Source: Nitricoxidireducens sp046726235 (GTDB taxonomy: Bacteria; Pseudomonadota; Gammaproteobacteria; Burkholderiales; Rhodocyclaceae). Taken from it: DNA of 64,000 bases. This document shows, in pieces, positions 1-9,467 of the stretch. The stretch lies in NCBI GenBank assembly GCA_046726235.1, contig JBKPAD010000002.1, forward strand, positions 1 to 64,000, written 5' to 3'. How positions within the stretch are numbered: position 1 is the first letter of the stretch; each line of letters opens with the position of its first letter. A program made the translations under genes and the position numbers. The notes under the pieces were generated by a model that worked only from the letters and a program-made list of their open reading frames with translations, made no database searches and had not been told where the DNA came from.

Positions 1-1014
1 GCACTCGGGCGTCTTCTCGCGGATCGCTTCCCGCGTCCGGTCGTAGGCGTCGACGACCTTGAACACGGTCTCGAGGTAGCGCTCCAGCGAGCCGATGTTC
101 GAGTTGATGAAGCCGATCGGGTTGTTGATCTCGTGCGCGATTCCCGCCGCCAACTGCCCGATCGACGCCATCTTTTCCGATTGCAGCAGCTGGTTCTGCG
201 CCTCGTGCAGCTTGGCGATCAGCTGCTGCTGCTCGATGCCGCGCTTCTCGAGCTGGCGGTTGCTGTCCTTGAGCAGGCTCATCAGCGCGATGCGCTCGAG
301 CGCCCGCGCCAGATAGTCGCCGAACAGCCCGAGCATGATCGCGTCTTCGTCGGTGAAGGCGTCGCCGAGGCGTTCGCCGTGCGCGCCGAAGGTGCCGCTG
401 TTCTGCTTTTCGGTCAGGACGATGACGCCCTTGCGCTTGTCGCCGGCGCGCAACGGCGCGGCAAGCAGCGATTTCATCGGCGGATGCCCGGGCGGCAGGC
501 CGCAGGCGCGCGGATCGGCGCCGATGTCGTCGATGTGCGTCGCCACGTCGCTGGAAAGTACGGCGCCGAGCAGGCCCTTGCCTTCGGGATTGCGGCCGAT
601 CGCCTCAATGTCCGCCTCGCTCATGCCGCGCGTGATGAAGTCGCCGATGGAGCCGTCGTCCGCGAGCACCGCGAGCGCACCGTAGCGCGCGCCCGTCATT
701 TCCATCGCATCGTTGACGACGCGCTCGTAGAAGATCTCGATGTCGCCGCCGTGATAGAGGATGCTGTCGGCGTGGTTGATCTTCTGCAGCGCCTCGTTCC
801 ACAGCATCAGCCGCACGTTGGCGGTCGCCAGGCCGCTGATGGCGATGTTGGACTCGGCGATGTTCTGGGACAGGTCCTGCTGCAGGCGGTTGAAAGCGGC
901 AGCGACGCCCGCTGCCGGCCCCGCTGCGTCATCCAGCCGCCGCTCGAAGTCGCCTGCTGCGGCGGCCGCGAGCGCGCTCTCCAGGTTGGCGATGAAGGTG
1001 TCCGGCAGTTCCAT
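1..1014 (-). CDS. GAF-domain sensor histidine kinase (3' end outside window)
   Basis: The first 338 residues are visible; the ATP-binding end lies beyond base 1. After about 80 residues of HAMP-like or helical linker comes a GAF-like domain (about 80-240), then a coiled coil and the dimerisation/phosphoacceptor helix with the H-box GIAHEINNPIGF. That H-box is nearly the same as in the two other kinases of this block (5826-9467 and 11430-12836). No membrane segment is seen, so it is probably cytoplasmic. The ATG at 1014 lies 4 bases after the HDOD stop, making it the fourth gene of an overlapping operon read leftwards from 5773. Seen: H-box and GAF-like region. Inferred: signal type and partner, probably one of the nearby dual-receiver proteins. 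Confidence 0.85.
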   Translation of the reverse strand, partial: MELPDTFIANLESALAAAAAGDFERRLDDAAGPAAGVAAAFNRLQQDLSQNIAESNIAISGLATANVRLMLWNEALQKINHADSILYHGGDIEIFYERVVNDAMEMTGARYGALAVLADDGSIGDFITRGMSEADIEAIGRNPEGKGLLGAVLSSDVATHIDDIGADPRACGLPPGHPPMKSLLAAPLRAGDKRKGVIVLTEKQNSGTFGAHGERLGDAFTDEDAIMLGLFGDYLARALERIALMSLLKDSNRQLEKRGIEQQQLIAKLHEAQNQLLQSEKMASIGQLAAGIAHEINNPIGFINSNIGSLERYLETVFKVVDAYDRTREAIREKTPEC

Positions 1015-1017
1015 CGC

Positions 1018-1857
1018 TCAGTCCCCCAGCAGCAGGTTCATGCCCGCGTTCAGGCGCTCGATCTCGTGCAGCGACCGTCCCAGCGCGTCCCAGCCGAGCC
1101 CGAGCCGGTCCCAGGCGCCGTGCGACAGGCGCGGCACCTGGAGATCGCCGCCGCAGCCGATGTCGAGCGCGATGCACAGGGTGTTGGCGACATGCACGAT
1201 GTCGGCGAGGGGCGATGGCTCGGTGTCCGGATCGTGATGATCGCGGATCGCGAGCTGGATGGCCGGCGGGAAATGCCAGTTGCGCGCGATTTCATGGCCG
1301 ATCGCGGCGTGGTCGTAGCCGAGCAGCTCCCGCTCCGCCGCGGCCATCGTCAGGTCGCCGGCCGCACGCCGCGCCAGCACCGCGTCGAAGACATCGGCGA
1401 AGTAGACATGCAGCGCCAGCTTGCCGACGTCGTGCAGCAGCCCCGCCGTGAAGGCGGCCTCGGCATCGCGCCCCACGTGGCTTGCGACGACGCGCGCGCA
1501 GACGCCCGTGCCGACGGCATGACGCCAGAACGCGAGCCGGTCGAACTTGGTGGAGCTTCCCGGCGGAAAAACGTTGAGGATGCCCGCGGCAAGCGCCAGC
1601 GAGCGCACGGCGTGGAAGCCGAGCACGACCACGGCCTCCGAGACCGCGCTGACGCGGCTGTTGAGGCCATAGAACGGCGAGTTGGCGACGCGCAGCACGC
1701 GCGCGGCCAGCCCCTGGTCCTGCGCGATCTTGCTCACCAGCGTCGCCGTATCCGCCTCGTCGCGGTTCAGGCTCACCAGCAGCTCGGCGACCACGACCGA
1801 GAGCGAGGGGATCTGGCGCACCTTCGCCAGCACCTGCGGCAGGGTCGGCGGCGTCAT
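1018..1857 (-). CDS. HDOD-domain signalling protein
   Basis: The 279-residue product is an HDOD (HD-related output) domain protein. The N-terminal half has the typical stretch around PFYGLNSRVSAVSEAVVVLG, and the middle keeps an HD-type motif LLHDVGK. HDOD proteins act as non-catalytic or poorly understood output modules in bacterial signalling and often sit beside GGDEF/EAL and kinase genes, as here. I chose the ATG at 1857 because it overlaps the stop of the preceding small gene (ATGA) and begins at the conserved domain; the longer frame to 2010 would run through that gene. Translation is probably coupled to it. The output partner cannot be read from sequence. Confidence 0.88.
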   Translation of the reverse strand: MTPPTLPQVLAKVRQIPSLSVVVAELLVSLNRDEADTATLVSKIAQDQGLAARVLRVANSPFYGLNSRVSAVSEAVVVLGFHAVRSLALAAGILNVFPPGSSTKFDRLAFWRHAVGTGVCARVVASHVGRDAEAAFTAGLLHDVGKLALHVYFADVFDAVLARRAAGDLTMAAAERELLGYDHAAIGHEIARNWHFPPAIQLAIRDHHDPDTEPSPLADIVHVANTLCIALDIGCGGDLQVPRLSHGAWDRLGLGWDALGRSLHEIERLNAGMNLLLGD

Positions 1858-2171
1858 CGCCACTGCTCCAGGCGGAAGGCCAGCACGGCATCGTGCAGGC
1901 GGTTCATCAACGGGTCGTCGCTCGCGTGGCGGAACAGGTGGTCGAGGCGCCGGCCGGCGGCGGCGCGTTGCGCCTCGAGTTCGGCCGCCGTCATCGGCTG
2001 CTCGATGCACACGGCGGCGATGCCGCGCTGGCGCAGCGACGCGATCGACGATGCCGACAGGCGCGCTCCGGCCGCCAGCAGCGTATGGCCGGCCGCATCG
2101 AGGACGTCGGCGGCGAGGACGGCGTCGGCCTCGGCCTGGTCCAGCGGAATGGACTTCCCTGGTGCGCTCAT
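1854..2171 (-). CDS. small protein resembling the N-terminal module of HD-GYP/HDOD regulators
   Basis: The product is 105 residues. Its core, from about residue 20 to 55 (LDAAGHTLLAAGARLS, then a helix ending LRQRGI), resembles the short module often found in front of HD-GYP or HDOD domains in c-di-GMP signalling proteins. Here it is a free-standing gene that overlaps its upstream neighbour (stop 2168-2170, ATG at 2171) and its downstream neighbour (ATG at 1857) by four bases each. It may work with the HDOD protein as a split form of what is usually one polypeptide. No catalytic motif is visible. Existence is well supported by the double overlap; function is inference. Confidence 0.7.
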   Translation of the reverse strand: MSAPGKSIPLDQAEADAVLAADVLDAAGHTLLAAGARLSASSIASLRQRGIAAVCIEQPMTAAELEAQRAAAGRRLDHLFRHASDDPLMNRLHDAVLAFRLEQWR

Positions 2172-5100
2172 GCCGTCTCCCCGTCCTGCGGCACGATGGT
2201 CAGCAGCGTGCCCTGCGAGCCCGACGCCTCGCCCATCGACGCGCAGGAGAAGCGGTAGCTGCGTCCTTGCGGCGACACCCAGACACTGGCCGGCGCGCCG
2301 GCCAGCGCCTCGAGCATCGGCGCCGGCAGGCGCTCGTCGGCGAAGGCGCCGATCAGCGGGCCCTCGTTGCCGCCCTCGAGGATCTCCTCGGCCTTGCGGT
2401 TGGCGGCGACGACGACGCCTTCGCCGTCGATGCCGAGCGTGCCGATGGGCAGGCGCTCGAGCATCTCCTGCGAGACGCGCAGGGCGCCGAGGCTGTGCCG
2501 GATTTCCGTCTCGAGCTCGCCCTTGGAGCGCGAGAGCTGGGCATTGGCCTGTTCGAGCTCGCGCGCCAGGCGCTCGTTCTCGGCCCTCAGCTCGTAGCGC
2601 TGGAAGCCCTCGCGGATGTGCGCGCGCAGGCGGTCGTCGTCCCACGGCTTGGTGAGGAACTTGTAGACGGAGCCCTCGTTGATGGCGTCGGTCACCGACT
2701 TCAGTTCGGTGTAGCCCGACAGCACCATGCGCACGGTGTCGGGATGGATCTGCTTGGCGCGGCGCAGGAATTCGACGCCGCTCATGCCCGGCATGCGCTG
2801 GTCGGAAAGGATCACGCCGACCTTGTTGGTCGCCAGCAGGTCAAGCGCCGCCTCTCCGCTTTCCGCGCGCAGGATGCGGTAGCCCTCGGGACGCAGCAGC
2901 CGCGTGATGGCGTTCAACACGTTGGCCTCGTCGTCGACCAGCAGCAGCGTGCGTTCGGCACGGGGACGGGCGCCTGCCGATTCCAGCCGCCGGCCGGTGC
3001 GCAGCAGCGCCTCGAATTCATCGGCCGGCAGCGGCCGGCTGAACAGGTAGCCCTGGATCTCGTCGCAGCCGTAGCTGCGCAGCGCCTCGACCTGTCCCTC
3101 GGTCTCGGTGCCCTCGGCGATCACCTTCATGCGCATGTCGTGCGCGATGGAAACGATGGTCTTGGCAATCGCGGCGTCGTCCGGATCGCTGGTGACGTCG
3201 CGCACGAAGGACTGGTCGATCTTGACCTTGTCGATCGGGAAGCGCTTGAGGTAGCCGAGCGACGAGTAGCCGGTGCCGAAGTCGTCCACCGAGAGCTGCA
3301 CGCCCATGTCGGACAGCTGCTGCAGCACGTCGGCGACGCGCTCGGGGTCGTGCATGATCGTGCCCTCGGTCAGCTCGAGGTCGAGGCAGCGCGCCGGCAG
3401 GCCGGTCTCCTCGAGGACGCGCAGCACGCCGTGCACCAGGTCGCTGCGCCGGAACTGGCGCGCCGAGAGGTTCACCGCCACCGTCAGCCGCGGCAGCCCG
3501 GCGTCCTGCCAGGCCTTGTTCTGCGCGCACGCCTTCTTCAGCACCCAGGCGCCGATGGCGACGATGAGGCCGGTCTCCTCGGCGAGCGGAATGAACTTCA
3601 CCGGCGGCACCAGCCCCAGCTCGGGATGGCGCCAGCGCAGCAGCGCCTCCATGCCGACGACCTGGCCGGACGCGAGGTCGACCTGCGGCTGGTAGTAGAG
3701 CGCGAACTCCTCGCGCTCGAGCGCATGGCGCAGGCTGCCTTCGAGCGTCAGGCGCTCGGAGAGTCGCGCGTTCATGTCGGCGGCGAAGAACTGGAAGTTG
3801 TTGCGGCCCTCCTCCTTGGCGCGGTACATCGCCATGTCGGCGGCGCGCAGCAGCGTGTGCACGTCCTCGCCGTCCTGCGGATAGAGGCTGATGCCGACGC
3901 TGGCGGCGACGAACAGTTCATGGTCCTCGACGACGAAGGGCGGATGCAGCGCGGTCAGCACCTTCTGCGCCACCTCGGCGACGTCGGTCTCGCGCGCCAC
4001 CTCGTGGAGCACGATGACGAACTCGTCGCCGCCCTGGCGCGCCACGGTGTCGCCTTCGCGCACCGTCGAGCGCAACCGGTCGGAGACGGCGCGCAACAGG
4101 AGGTCGCCGACGTCGTGCCCGAGGCTGTCGTTGACGAACTTGAACTGGTCGAGATCGATGAACAGCACGGCCACCGAACGTCCGTCGCGCCCTCCGCGCA
4201 CCAGCGCCTGGGCGATGCGGTCGCCCAGCAGGCTGCGGTTCGGCAGCCCGGTCAGCGCGTCGTGCGTGGCCTGGAACTGCAACTGTTCCTCATAGCGCTT
4301 GCGCTCGGTGATGTCGGTGACGATGCCGTCATAGCGCAAGGCGCGTCCCTGGGCGTCGCGCACGACGCGGGCGCGGTCGCGCAGCCAGCGCAGACCGCCG
4401 TCCGCGCGCAAGATGCGGTATTCCATCTCGATCTGCCCGCGCGCCGCCAGCTCCTGGACGAAAGAGTCGACGCGGGCGCGGTCTTCCTGATGCACCACTT
4501 GGCGCCAGAGCTGCGGGTTGTCGATGAAGTCCTGCGCCGGACGGCCATGGACGCGCTGGACGGCGGAACTGACGAAGGTCGGGACGCCGCTGTCCGGGTC
4601 GACGGACCAGACGACGTCGTCGAGCGAGCCGACGATGTCCTCGAGCCGCTCCTCGCTCGCGCGCCGCGCCGCCTCCGCCTCCTTGCGCGGCGTGATGTCA
4701 TAGCAGGAGCCGATGTAGCCGCCGAACTCGCCGTCGAGGTCGAGGAACGGCGCGCCGCAATCGAACACCCAGCGCCATGCGCCGTCGTGCCGGCGCAACC
4801 GGTACTCCATCTCGAAGCTGCGGCGCGCTTCCCGGGCCGCGCTGTAGCCGGCCAGGCAGGCGCCGCGATCGTCCGGATGCACGCCGGCGGTCCAGCCGTC
4901 GCCCATCTCCGCGGCCAGCGGCCGGCCGGTGAAGTCGAGCCAGGTCTTGTTGAAGTAATCGCAGCCGCCGTCGCGCCCGGCGCGCCAGATCATGGCCGGG
5001 AAGTCGTGGAACAGGTTCAGGCAGAAGTCGCGCGATTGCGTCAGCCGCGTCTCCATCGCGATGCGGTCGGACAGGTCGCGCACGATGGTCGAGAAGCCGG

Positions 5101-5773
5101 CGGCGCCATCCGCCGAACGGTGGCTGATGACCACCTGCGACACCGGAATCTCGCGGCCGTCGCGCGTCATCAGCGCCGTCTCGCCGATCCAGCCGCCGAG
5201 CCGTGCGGCGGTCGGCAGCGCGTCCTGGGTGATCACGGTCCACGCCCAGGGCGCCATGCACTCGGCGAGATTGACGCCGCGCATCGGCTCCGCCTCGCGG
5301 CCGAGCAAGGCGGAGCCGGCGGGGTTGATGTACAGCAGCGTGCCCTGCGCATCGAAGGTGGCGACGAAATCGCTGGTCTCGTCGAGGATCGCCGACTTCG
5401 TCGCCAGTTCGCGGATCGCGCCGTCGGTCATGGCCGCCGTGCGGTTGAAGGCGCGCGCCAGGTCGCCGATCTCGTCGCCGGCATTCGTCGCCAGGCGTAC
5501 ATCGCGTTCACCCTCCGCGAAGCGCCGCAGCGCCGCGGCGGCATCGTTCACCGGCCGCGTCACGGTGCGACGGATCAGAAGCAGCACGGCGAGCATCAGC
5601 AGGGCGCCGGCGGTGAGCGTCGCCGCGATCGGCAGGTCGATGCCTTCGATGCGCGCTATGCCGACGGCCAGCGTGAGGAACAGCACGAAGGCGACCGTCA
5701 GCTTCTTGCCGATCGTGAGCTTCATGGTGCCTGCGGCGATGTCGTCGCTGGCGGAGGGCGGTGAGGTCGGCAT
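2168..5773 (-). CDS. membrane GGDEF-EAL protein with C-terminal receiver and PAS domains
   Basis: This is a 1201-residue composite c-di-GMP enzyme. Visible in order: two membrane segments (about 26-40 and 47-67), HAMP-like linker, three PAS domains (about 127-505), GGDEF domain with intact RQGGDEF, EAL domain with GMEALLRW and DDFGTGYSSL, then a receiver domain (phosphoacceptor in LSDQRMPGMSG, lysine in FLTKPW), a coiled coil and a last PAS-like domain. Both catalytic signatures are intact, so it could make and/or degrade c-di-GMP. A receiver placed after EAL is unusual; the tail looks like a separate response regulator that was fused on. ATG at 5773 is the longest start; ATG at 5725 (MKLTIGKK) has a slightly better upstream purine stretch. 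It leads the leftward operon of four overlapping genes. Confidence 0.9.
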   Translation of the reverse strand: MPTSPPSASDDIAAGTMKLTIGKKLTVAFVLFLTLAVGIARIEGIDLPIAATLTAGALLMLAVLLLIRRTVTRPVNDAAAALRRFAEGERDVRLATNAGDEIGDLARAFNRTAAMTDGAIRELATKSAILDETSDFVATFDAQGTLLYINPAGSALLGREAEPMRGVNLAECMAPWAWTVITQDALPTAARLGGWIGETALMTRDGREIPVSQVVISHRSADGAAGFSTIVRDLSDRIAMETRLTQSRDFCLNLFHDFPAMIWRAGRDGGCDYFNKTWLDFTGRPLAAEMGDGWTAGVHPDDRGACLAGYSAAREARRSFEMEYRLRRHDGAWRWVFDCGAPFLDLDGEFGGYIGSCYDITPRKEAEAARRASEERLEDIVGSLDDVVWSVDPDSGVPTFVSSAVQRVHGRPAQDFIDNPQLWRQVVHQEDRARVDSFVQELAARGQIEMEYRILRADGGLRWLRDRARVVRDAQGRALRYDGIVTDITERKRYEEQLQFQATHDALTGLPNRSLLGDRIAQALVRGGRDGRSVAVLFIDLDQFKFVNDSLGHDVGDLLLRAVSDRLRSTVREGDTVARQGGDEFVIVLHEVARETDVAEVAQKVLTALHPPFVVEDHELFVAASVGISLYPQDGEDVHTLLRAADMAMYRAKEEGRNNFQFFAADMNARLSERLTLEGSLRHALEREEFALYYQPQVDLASGQVVGMEALLRWRHPELGLVPPVKFIPLAEETGLIVAIGAWVLKKACAQNKAWQDAGLPRLTVAVNLSARQFRRSDLVHGVLRVLEETGLPARCLDLELTEGTIMHDPERVADVLQQLSDMGVQLSVDDFGTGYSSLGYLKRFPIDKVKIDQSFVRDVTSDPDDAAIAKTIVSIAHDMRMKVIAEGTETEGQVEALRSYGCDEIQGYLFSRPLPADEFEALLRTGRRLESAGARPRAERTLLLVDDEANVLNAITRLLRPEGYRILRAESGEAALDLLATNKVGVILSDQRMPGMSGVEFLRRAKQIHPDTVRMVLSGYTELKSVTDAINEGSVYKFLTKPWDDDRLRAHIREGFQRYELRAENERLARELEQANAQLSRSKGELETEIRHSLGALRVSQEMLERLPIGTLGIDGEGVVVAANRKAEEILEGGNEGPLIGAFADERLPAPMLEALAGAPASVWVSPQGRSYRFSCASMGEASGSQGTLLTIVPQDGETA

Positions 5774-5825
5774 GTCGTCGATTTTCAGGTACCGGGCGCG
5801 CGGGTACGCCGGCCGATTCTAGCCA

Positions 5826-8800
5826 TTACGCCGCCGTGCCGCCGTTTTCCGGATTGGGATCGATCGGCAGCCAGACGCGGAACGTCGAGCCCCTGCCGAC
5901 CTCGCTTTTCACTTCGATGCGGCCGCGATGCTTCTGCACGATGCTGTAGGACACGGACAGCCCCAGCCCCGTGCCCTTGCCGACGGGCTTGGTGGTGAAG
6001 AACGGGTCGAAGATGCGCTTGAGGTTCTCCGGCGGGATGCCCGCGCCGGTGTCCTCGACCTCGATCCAGACCTCTTCGCCCTCGCGGCCGGTGCGAACGG
6101 TGACGACGCCCTTGACCTCGATGGCGTGGGCGGCGTTGACCAGCAGGTTCATGAACACCTGGTTGATCTGCGAAGGCAGGCAGTGGACTTGCGGCAACTC
6201 GCCGTAGCGCCGTTCGACCGTGGTCTTGTACTTGAGTTCATTCCAGACGATGTTCAGCGTGCTGTCGAGCCCGGCGTGCACGTCGGCCCATTGCCACTCG
6301 TCAGCGCTGCCGACGCGCGAAAAGTCCTTTAGGTCCTGCACGATCTTGCGCACGCGGTTGAGGCCCTCGCGCGACTCCGCGAGCAGCGACAGCACGTCCC
6401 GGCGCAGGAAGGAGAGGTCGACCTCGGCGCGCACGCGCTGCAACTCGGCGCGCGCCGCCTCGGGCAGCCCGGCCTCGGCCTTCTCGTAGGCCTCGAGCAT
6501 GCGCATGAAGTCGTGCAGGTACTTCTCGAGCGAGCCGATGTTGGAGAAGACGTAGCCGACCGGGTTGTTGATCTCGTGCGCCACGCCCGCCGCAAGCTGG
6601 CCGATCGACGCCATCTTCTCGGATTGCAGCAGTTGCAGGTGCGCGTCCTCGAGCCGCGTGTTGAGCGCTACGAGCTTCTGCAGGTGCTCCTCGGCCGCGG
6701 CCTCGTAGGCGCGGCGCTCGGAGATGTCCTTGACCACCGCGAGCACGTGGTCTTTGCCGCCGATGGCGGCGAAGCGCAAGCCGACCTCGACCCAGAACAC
6801 GCTGCCGTCGCGACGCCGCGCGTGCCACTCGAACGACTGCGGCTCGCCGGCCACCGCGCGCGCGATGTGGCCGGCGGCCGCCTCCAGGGTGTAGGGCGGA
6901 ACGCCCGCGCTGAGGACGCCGACGTCCGTGCTCAGCAGTTCCTCGCGGCTGTAGCCGAACATCGCCGTGGCGGCATCGTTGACGTCGACGATGCGGCCGG
7001 TGGCCGCGTCATGGAGGAAGATCGCCTCGCTGACGGTATTGACGATGCTGTAGAAGCGCTCCCAGCTCGCCGCCAGCGCATCCTCGGAGCGGCGCTTCTC
7101 GGTGACGTCCTCGCCGAGGCTGATGGTGCCGACGATCGCGCCGGCGGCATCGCGCGACAGCGTATTGCTCCAGGCGATGCGGCGGCGGCCGCCGTCGCGC
7201 GTGAGGATCTCGTTCTCCAGGTGCGGCGCCAGCTCGCCGCTCGCCATCGCCTCGCGGAAGGCCGTGGCGACGGCGCCGGCGCCCTCGGGCAGGAAGCGCC
7301 CGAACCAGTCCTCGCCCAGCGCCTCGGCGACCGTCCAGCCCGTGATCGCGGCCCAATACTCGTTGACGAACACGACCCGGCCCTGGCGGTCCAGCGTCAC
7401 GGCGACCAGATCGACGGTCTCGAGCATTTCGCGCAGGCGGCGCTCCGATTCTGCCAGCGAGCGCTCGATGCGCCTGCCGCGCACGATGCGCCACAGCTCG
7501 CCGCCGATCAGGTCCAGCGACTCGACATCCTGGCTGCCGTAGTCGTCCGCCTTGTTGGCGACGCCGACGACCGCGACCACGCGATCGTCGGCGATGATCG
7601 GCACCGTGAGCAGGCGCTCCATGCGCACGTGTCCCGGCGGCGATCCCTTCTTCGCCGCCAGCGCCGGATAGTCGTTGACCACGACGGCCTGGCGCCGCCG
7701 CACGCAATCGGCCCATACCCCGGCCTCGCTGACCGGATAGTGGTCGGCCTGCACGACGAGGCAGTCGTGGTGCGTGGCCTTGGTCCAGACGACGAGATCG
7801 AGATGTTCCTGGTCTTCGTTGATGAAGTGGATGAAGCCGAGTTCGCTGCCGGTGATCCTTTCCGCCGCATCGGCGGCTAAGGCGACGAACTCCTTCTCGT
7901 GATGGCGTGCGGAGTATTCGTTGAGCGCCAGCAGCACCACCACGCGGTCGGCGCGCGCCTGCTCCTCCTCGTCGCGCTGGCGCTGCTCGCTGATGTCGAT
8001 GCTGGTGCCGACGACGCGCAGCGCGCGTCCGTGGGCGTCCCGCTTGACTACGCTGGCGCGCGACTGCACCCAGTGCCACTCGCCGCGCTTGCCGCGCAGG
8101 CGGAACGAGCCCTCGAAGCCGCCATCGCCGCCGTGGATGGACGCCAGCAGGCGCTGCGTGACCTCCTCGCGATCGGCCGGATGCAGCAGCCCTTCCCAGC
8201 CGGCGTAGCTCGCCGGAAACTCGTCCGGCTCGTAGCCCAGCATGGTGTACCAGGTCGGCGAACAGTACGCGAGGCCGGTGGCGACGTCCCAGTCCCACAG
8301 CGCCTCGTTGCCGGTCTCGAGCGCGAGCCGCAGGCGCTCCTCGCTTTCGCGCACCGCCGCCTCGTCGGCGCGGCGTTGCCGGTCGGCGGCGTCGAGCCGC
8401 GCCTTCATCTGCAGGAACGCCGCCGAGAGCTCGCTCAGCTCGCGCACGGAACTTTCCGCCAGGCTCGGCGGCAGCGCCTCGCCGGCGCCGATGCGCCGCA
8501 CGGTCTCGCGCAGCCGGTCGGCCCAGGCGCCGAAGGAACGGCGGAATTCCAGCCAGCCCAGCAGCGCCGAGGCGAGGAACACCAGGCCGACGATGCCGAG
8601 GTCGCGATACAGCACGCGGTCGATCGGCTCGAGGACGCTGGCCGTGGGCGCACCGATCACCAGATGGATGCCGCCGCCGGCGTTCGCCAGCGGAGCGAGC
8701 CCGACGATGCGCTCGCTACCGTCGCGGCGCACGCGCTGCGCCGCCTGCTCGGGCGTCTCGCGCAGCAGCCGCAGGAGCGCCGCGTCGACGGTGTCCGAGG

Positions 8801-9467
8801 TCATGCGTTCGGGCGTGAGGGCATCCCGACCCAGCACGTGCCCGTCGCCGTCGGCCGCCAGCGCGAACCAGCCGCGCGGCAGCGGCACGGCTTCCGCCAT
8901 GCGGTCGAACCAGTCGGTGCCCGTGACCGCGAAGAGCACCGCGCGCACCTTGCCGGCATCGTCGCGCAGGGCATAGCCGTAGGCCACGCCGCGCTGCCGG
9001 GTGATGCGACCGAACTGATAGTGGCCGTGGCTGACGTCGCTCGAGTCGAGCGCTTCCTTGAACCACGGCCGGTCGCCGCCGTTCACCGGAGCCCGCATCG
9101 GCAGGCCGCTGCAGAAGGCCCGACCATCGGGCAGCACGGCGCCGATGTTGGCGAAGTCGGTCTGCGTCTGCAGCAAGCGGCCGGCGATCGCGTTGCAGTC
9201 GCCGGCGACGAGCCGGGAGAGCTCGTTCGAGCGCGCCATGATCCGCAGCACCTGGCGCGCGTTGTTGGCGATGACGCGCTCTTCGACGAGCGCCATGTGC
9301 AGCATGTGCTGCATCTCGCCCTCGACCGCGCGCAGCGCAGCCTCGCGCCGCTCGAAGTGGCCGAACAGGGAAAACACGAAAATCGGCAGCGCCGTCGCGC
9401 CGACGGCGAGCCAGATGCGGCTGCGCAGGCTGGAGAACGCTTTCACGCGCATGCCGGCGTCAGGCAT
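5826..9467 (-). CDS. large membrane sensor histidine kinase (Cache-PAS-GAF-PAS-PAS-HisKA-HATPase)
   Basis: The 1213-residue kinase has two membrane segments (about 15-32 and 288-308) enclosing a Cache-like extracytoplasmic sensor. These are followed by PAS (about 375-490), GAF (about 500-650), two further PAS domains (about 665-915), an H-box GVAHEINNPVGYVFSN, and a HATPase_c domain with N-box VFMNLLVNAAHAI, DTGAGIPP and FFTTKPVGKGTGLGLS. There is no receiver domain, so a separate response regulator is needed. Its start overlaps the end of the dual-receiver gene (9460) by 8 bases, which makes that protein the obvious partner. The kinase core is very similar to that of the hemerythrin kinase at 11430-12836. 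The signal sensed is unknown. Confidence 0.92.
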   Translation of the reverse strand: MPDAGMRVKAFSSLRSRIWLAVGATALPIFVFSLFGHFERREAALRAVEGEMQHMLHMALVEERVIANNARQVLRIMARSNELSRLVAGDCNAIAGRLLQTQTDFANIGAVLPDGRAFCSGLPMRAPVNGGDRPWFKEALDSSDVSHGHYQFGRITRQRGVAYGYALRDDAGKVRAVLFAVTGTDWFDRMAEAVPLPRGWFALAADGDGHVLGRDALTPERMTSDTVDAALLRLLRETPEQAAQRVRRDGSERIVGLAPLANAGGGIHLVIGAPTASVLEPIDRVLYRDLGIVGLVFLASALLGWLEFRRSFGAWADRLRETVRRIGAGEALPPSLAESSVRELSELSAAFLQMKARLDAADRQRRADEAAVRESEERLRLALETGNEALWDWDVATGLAYCSPTWYTMLGYEPDEFPASYAGWEGLLHPADREEVTQRLLASIHGGDGGFEGSFRLRGKRGEWHWVQSRASVVKRDAHGRALRVVGTSIDISEQRQRDEEEQARADRVVVLLALNEYSARHHEKEFVALAADAAERITGSELGFIHFINEDQEHLDLVVWTKATHHDCLVVQADHYPVSEAGVWADCVRRRQAVVVNDYPALAAKKGSPPGHVRMERLLTVPIIADDRVVAVVGVANKADDYGSQDVESLDLIGGELWRIVRGRRIERSLAESERRLREMLETVDLVAVTLDRQGRVVFVNEYWAAITGWTVAEALGEDWFGRFLPEGAGAVATAFREAMASGELAPHLENEILTRDGGRRRIAWSNTLSRDAAGAIVGTISLGEDVTEKRRSEDALAASWERFYSIVNTVSEAIFLHDAATGRIVDVNDAATAMFGYSREELLSTDVGVLSAGVPPYTLEAAAGHIARAVAGEPQSFEWHARRRDGSVFWVEVGLRFAAIGGKDHVLAVVKDISERRAYEAAAEEHLQKLVALNTRLEDAHLQLLQSEKMASIGQLAAGVAHEINNPVGYVFSNIGSLEKYLHDFMRMLEAYEKAEAGLPEAARAELQRVRAEVDLSFLRRDVLSLLAESREGLNRVRKIVQDLKDFSRVGSADEWQWADVHAGLDSTLNIVWNELKYKTTVERRYGELPQVHCLPSQINQVFMNLLVNAAHAIEVKGVVTVRTGREGEEVWIEVEDTGAGIPPENLKRIFDPFFTTKPVGKGTGLGLSVSYSIVQKHRGRIEVKSEVGRGSTFRVWLPIDPNPENGGTAA

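Noticed and set aside
133..5764. Long plus-strand frames of 840 and 1360 residues opposite the sensor genes
   Set aside because: They are composition shadows of high-GC genes: Arg/Ala/Gly/His-rich translations with no domain, while the minus strand gives clear PAS, GGDEF, EAL, HDOD and receiver domains.
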